Assembly: GCA_002314675.1 (NCBI GenBank)
Contig: DCGZ01000135.1
Span: 1-5,413, forward strand
DNA: 5,413 nt
Direction of reading: 5' to 3'
From: Fibrobacter sp. UBA1765
GTDB taxonomy: Bacteria; Fibrobacterota; Fibrobacteria; Fibrobacterales; Fibrobacteraceae
Shown here: piece after piece, positions 5,381 through 5,413 of the stretch
Layout: every line of letters begins with the position of its first letter
Position numbering within the stretch: the first letter of the stretch is position 1
Program-made: the position numbers and the translations under genes
Notes under the pieces: model-generated
What the model was told of the DNA's origin: nothing
The model's database searches: none
Seen by the model: only the letters and a program-made list of their open reading frames with translations

Positions 5381-5413
5381 GACCTGTCAATTTCCGTGTT
5401 TAGGTATGGGGTC

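Noticed and set aside
5385..5390. Perfect TTGACA (minus strand) as an ispE -35 box
   Set aside because: No acceptable -10 element follows at 15-19 bp; a 7-of-8 match to TAnnTTTG (TAATATTG, 5343-5336) is badly spaced from it.

Overview
The window looks like ordinary chromosome from a member of the Fibrobacter lineage (Fibrobacterota, FCB group). This assignment is inference. It rests on a lipoprotein with a poly-Ser/Ala stretch right after the lipobox, a promoter matching the TAnnTTTG -7 element known from Bacteroidota, several genes without a Shine-Dalgarno sequence, and degenerate intergenic repeats. I see no mobile element, CRISPR array, tRNA, rRNA or defence cassette.

Layout, left to right. 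Positions 1-171 are intergenic: an imperfect 30-bp-arm palindrome (1-69), then 12 back-to-back degenerate heptamers (87-170) that end one base before the start codon of rsmE (172-882, +), a divergent 16S rRNA m3U1498 methyltransferase. An AT-rich gap (883-1030) carries a likely promoter whose start point would fall at or next to the GTG codon of rlmN (1031-2128, +), the radical-SAM 23S rRNA A2503 methyltransferase. A class I SAM methyltransferase of the TPMT-like family (2106-2726, +) overlaps the rlmN end by 23 bp, and a clear intrinsic terminator follows (2743-2785). Next comes a secreted lipoprotein with a histidine phosphatase domain (2895-3959, +). Its stop overlaps by 4 bp the stop of a convergent minus-strand pair: ispE (4454-5290, -), the MEP-pathway CDP-ME kinase, followed 12 bp downstream by a small envelope protein of unknown function (3956-4441, -) with a signal peptide, a probable coiled coil and a C-terminal glycine-zipper membrane helix. 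Upstream of ispE lie five more degenerate heptamers (5300-5334) and a palindrome framed by a direct repeat (5343-5380).

The genes form small independent units rather than one pathway: two RNA-modification genes (rsmE, rlmN), a small-molecule methyltransferase co-transcribed with rlmN, an isoprenoid precursor kinase, and two envelope proteins. No obvious new multi-gene system is present. The most unusual signal is non-coding. Pyrimidine-rich heptamer arrays with a shared degenerate pattern (about YYCTRWN), in the same orientation relative to the gene, sit immediately before two unrelated housekeeping genes, rsmE and ispE.
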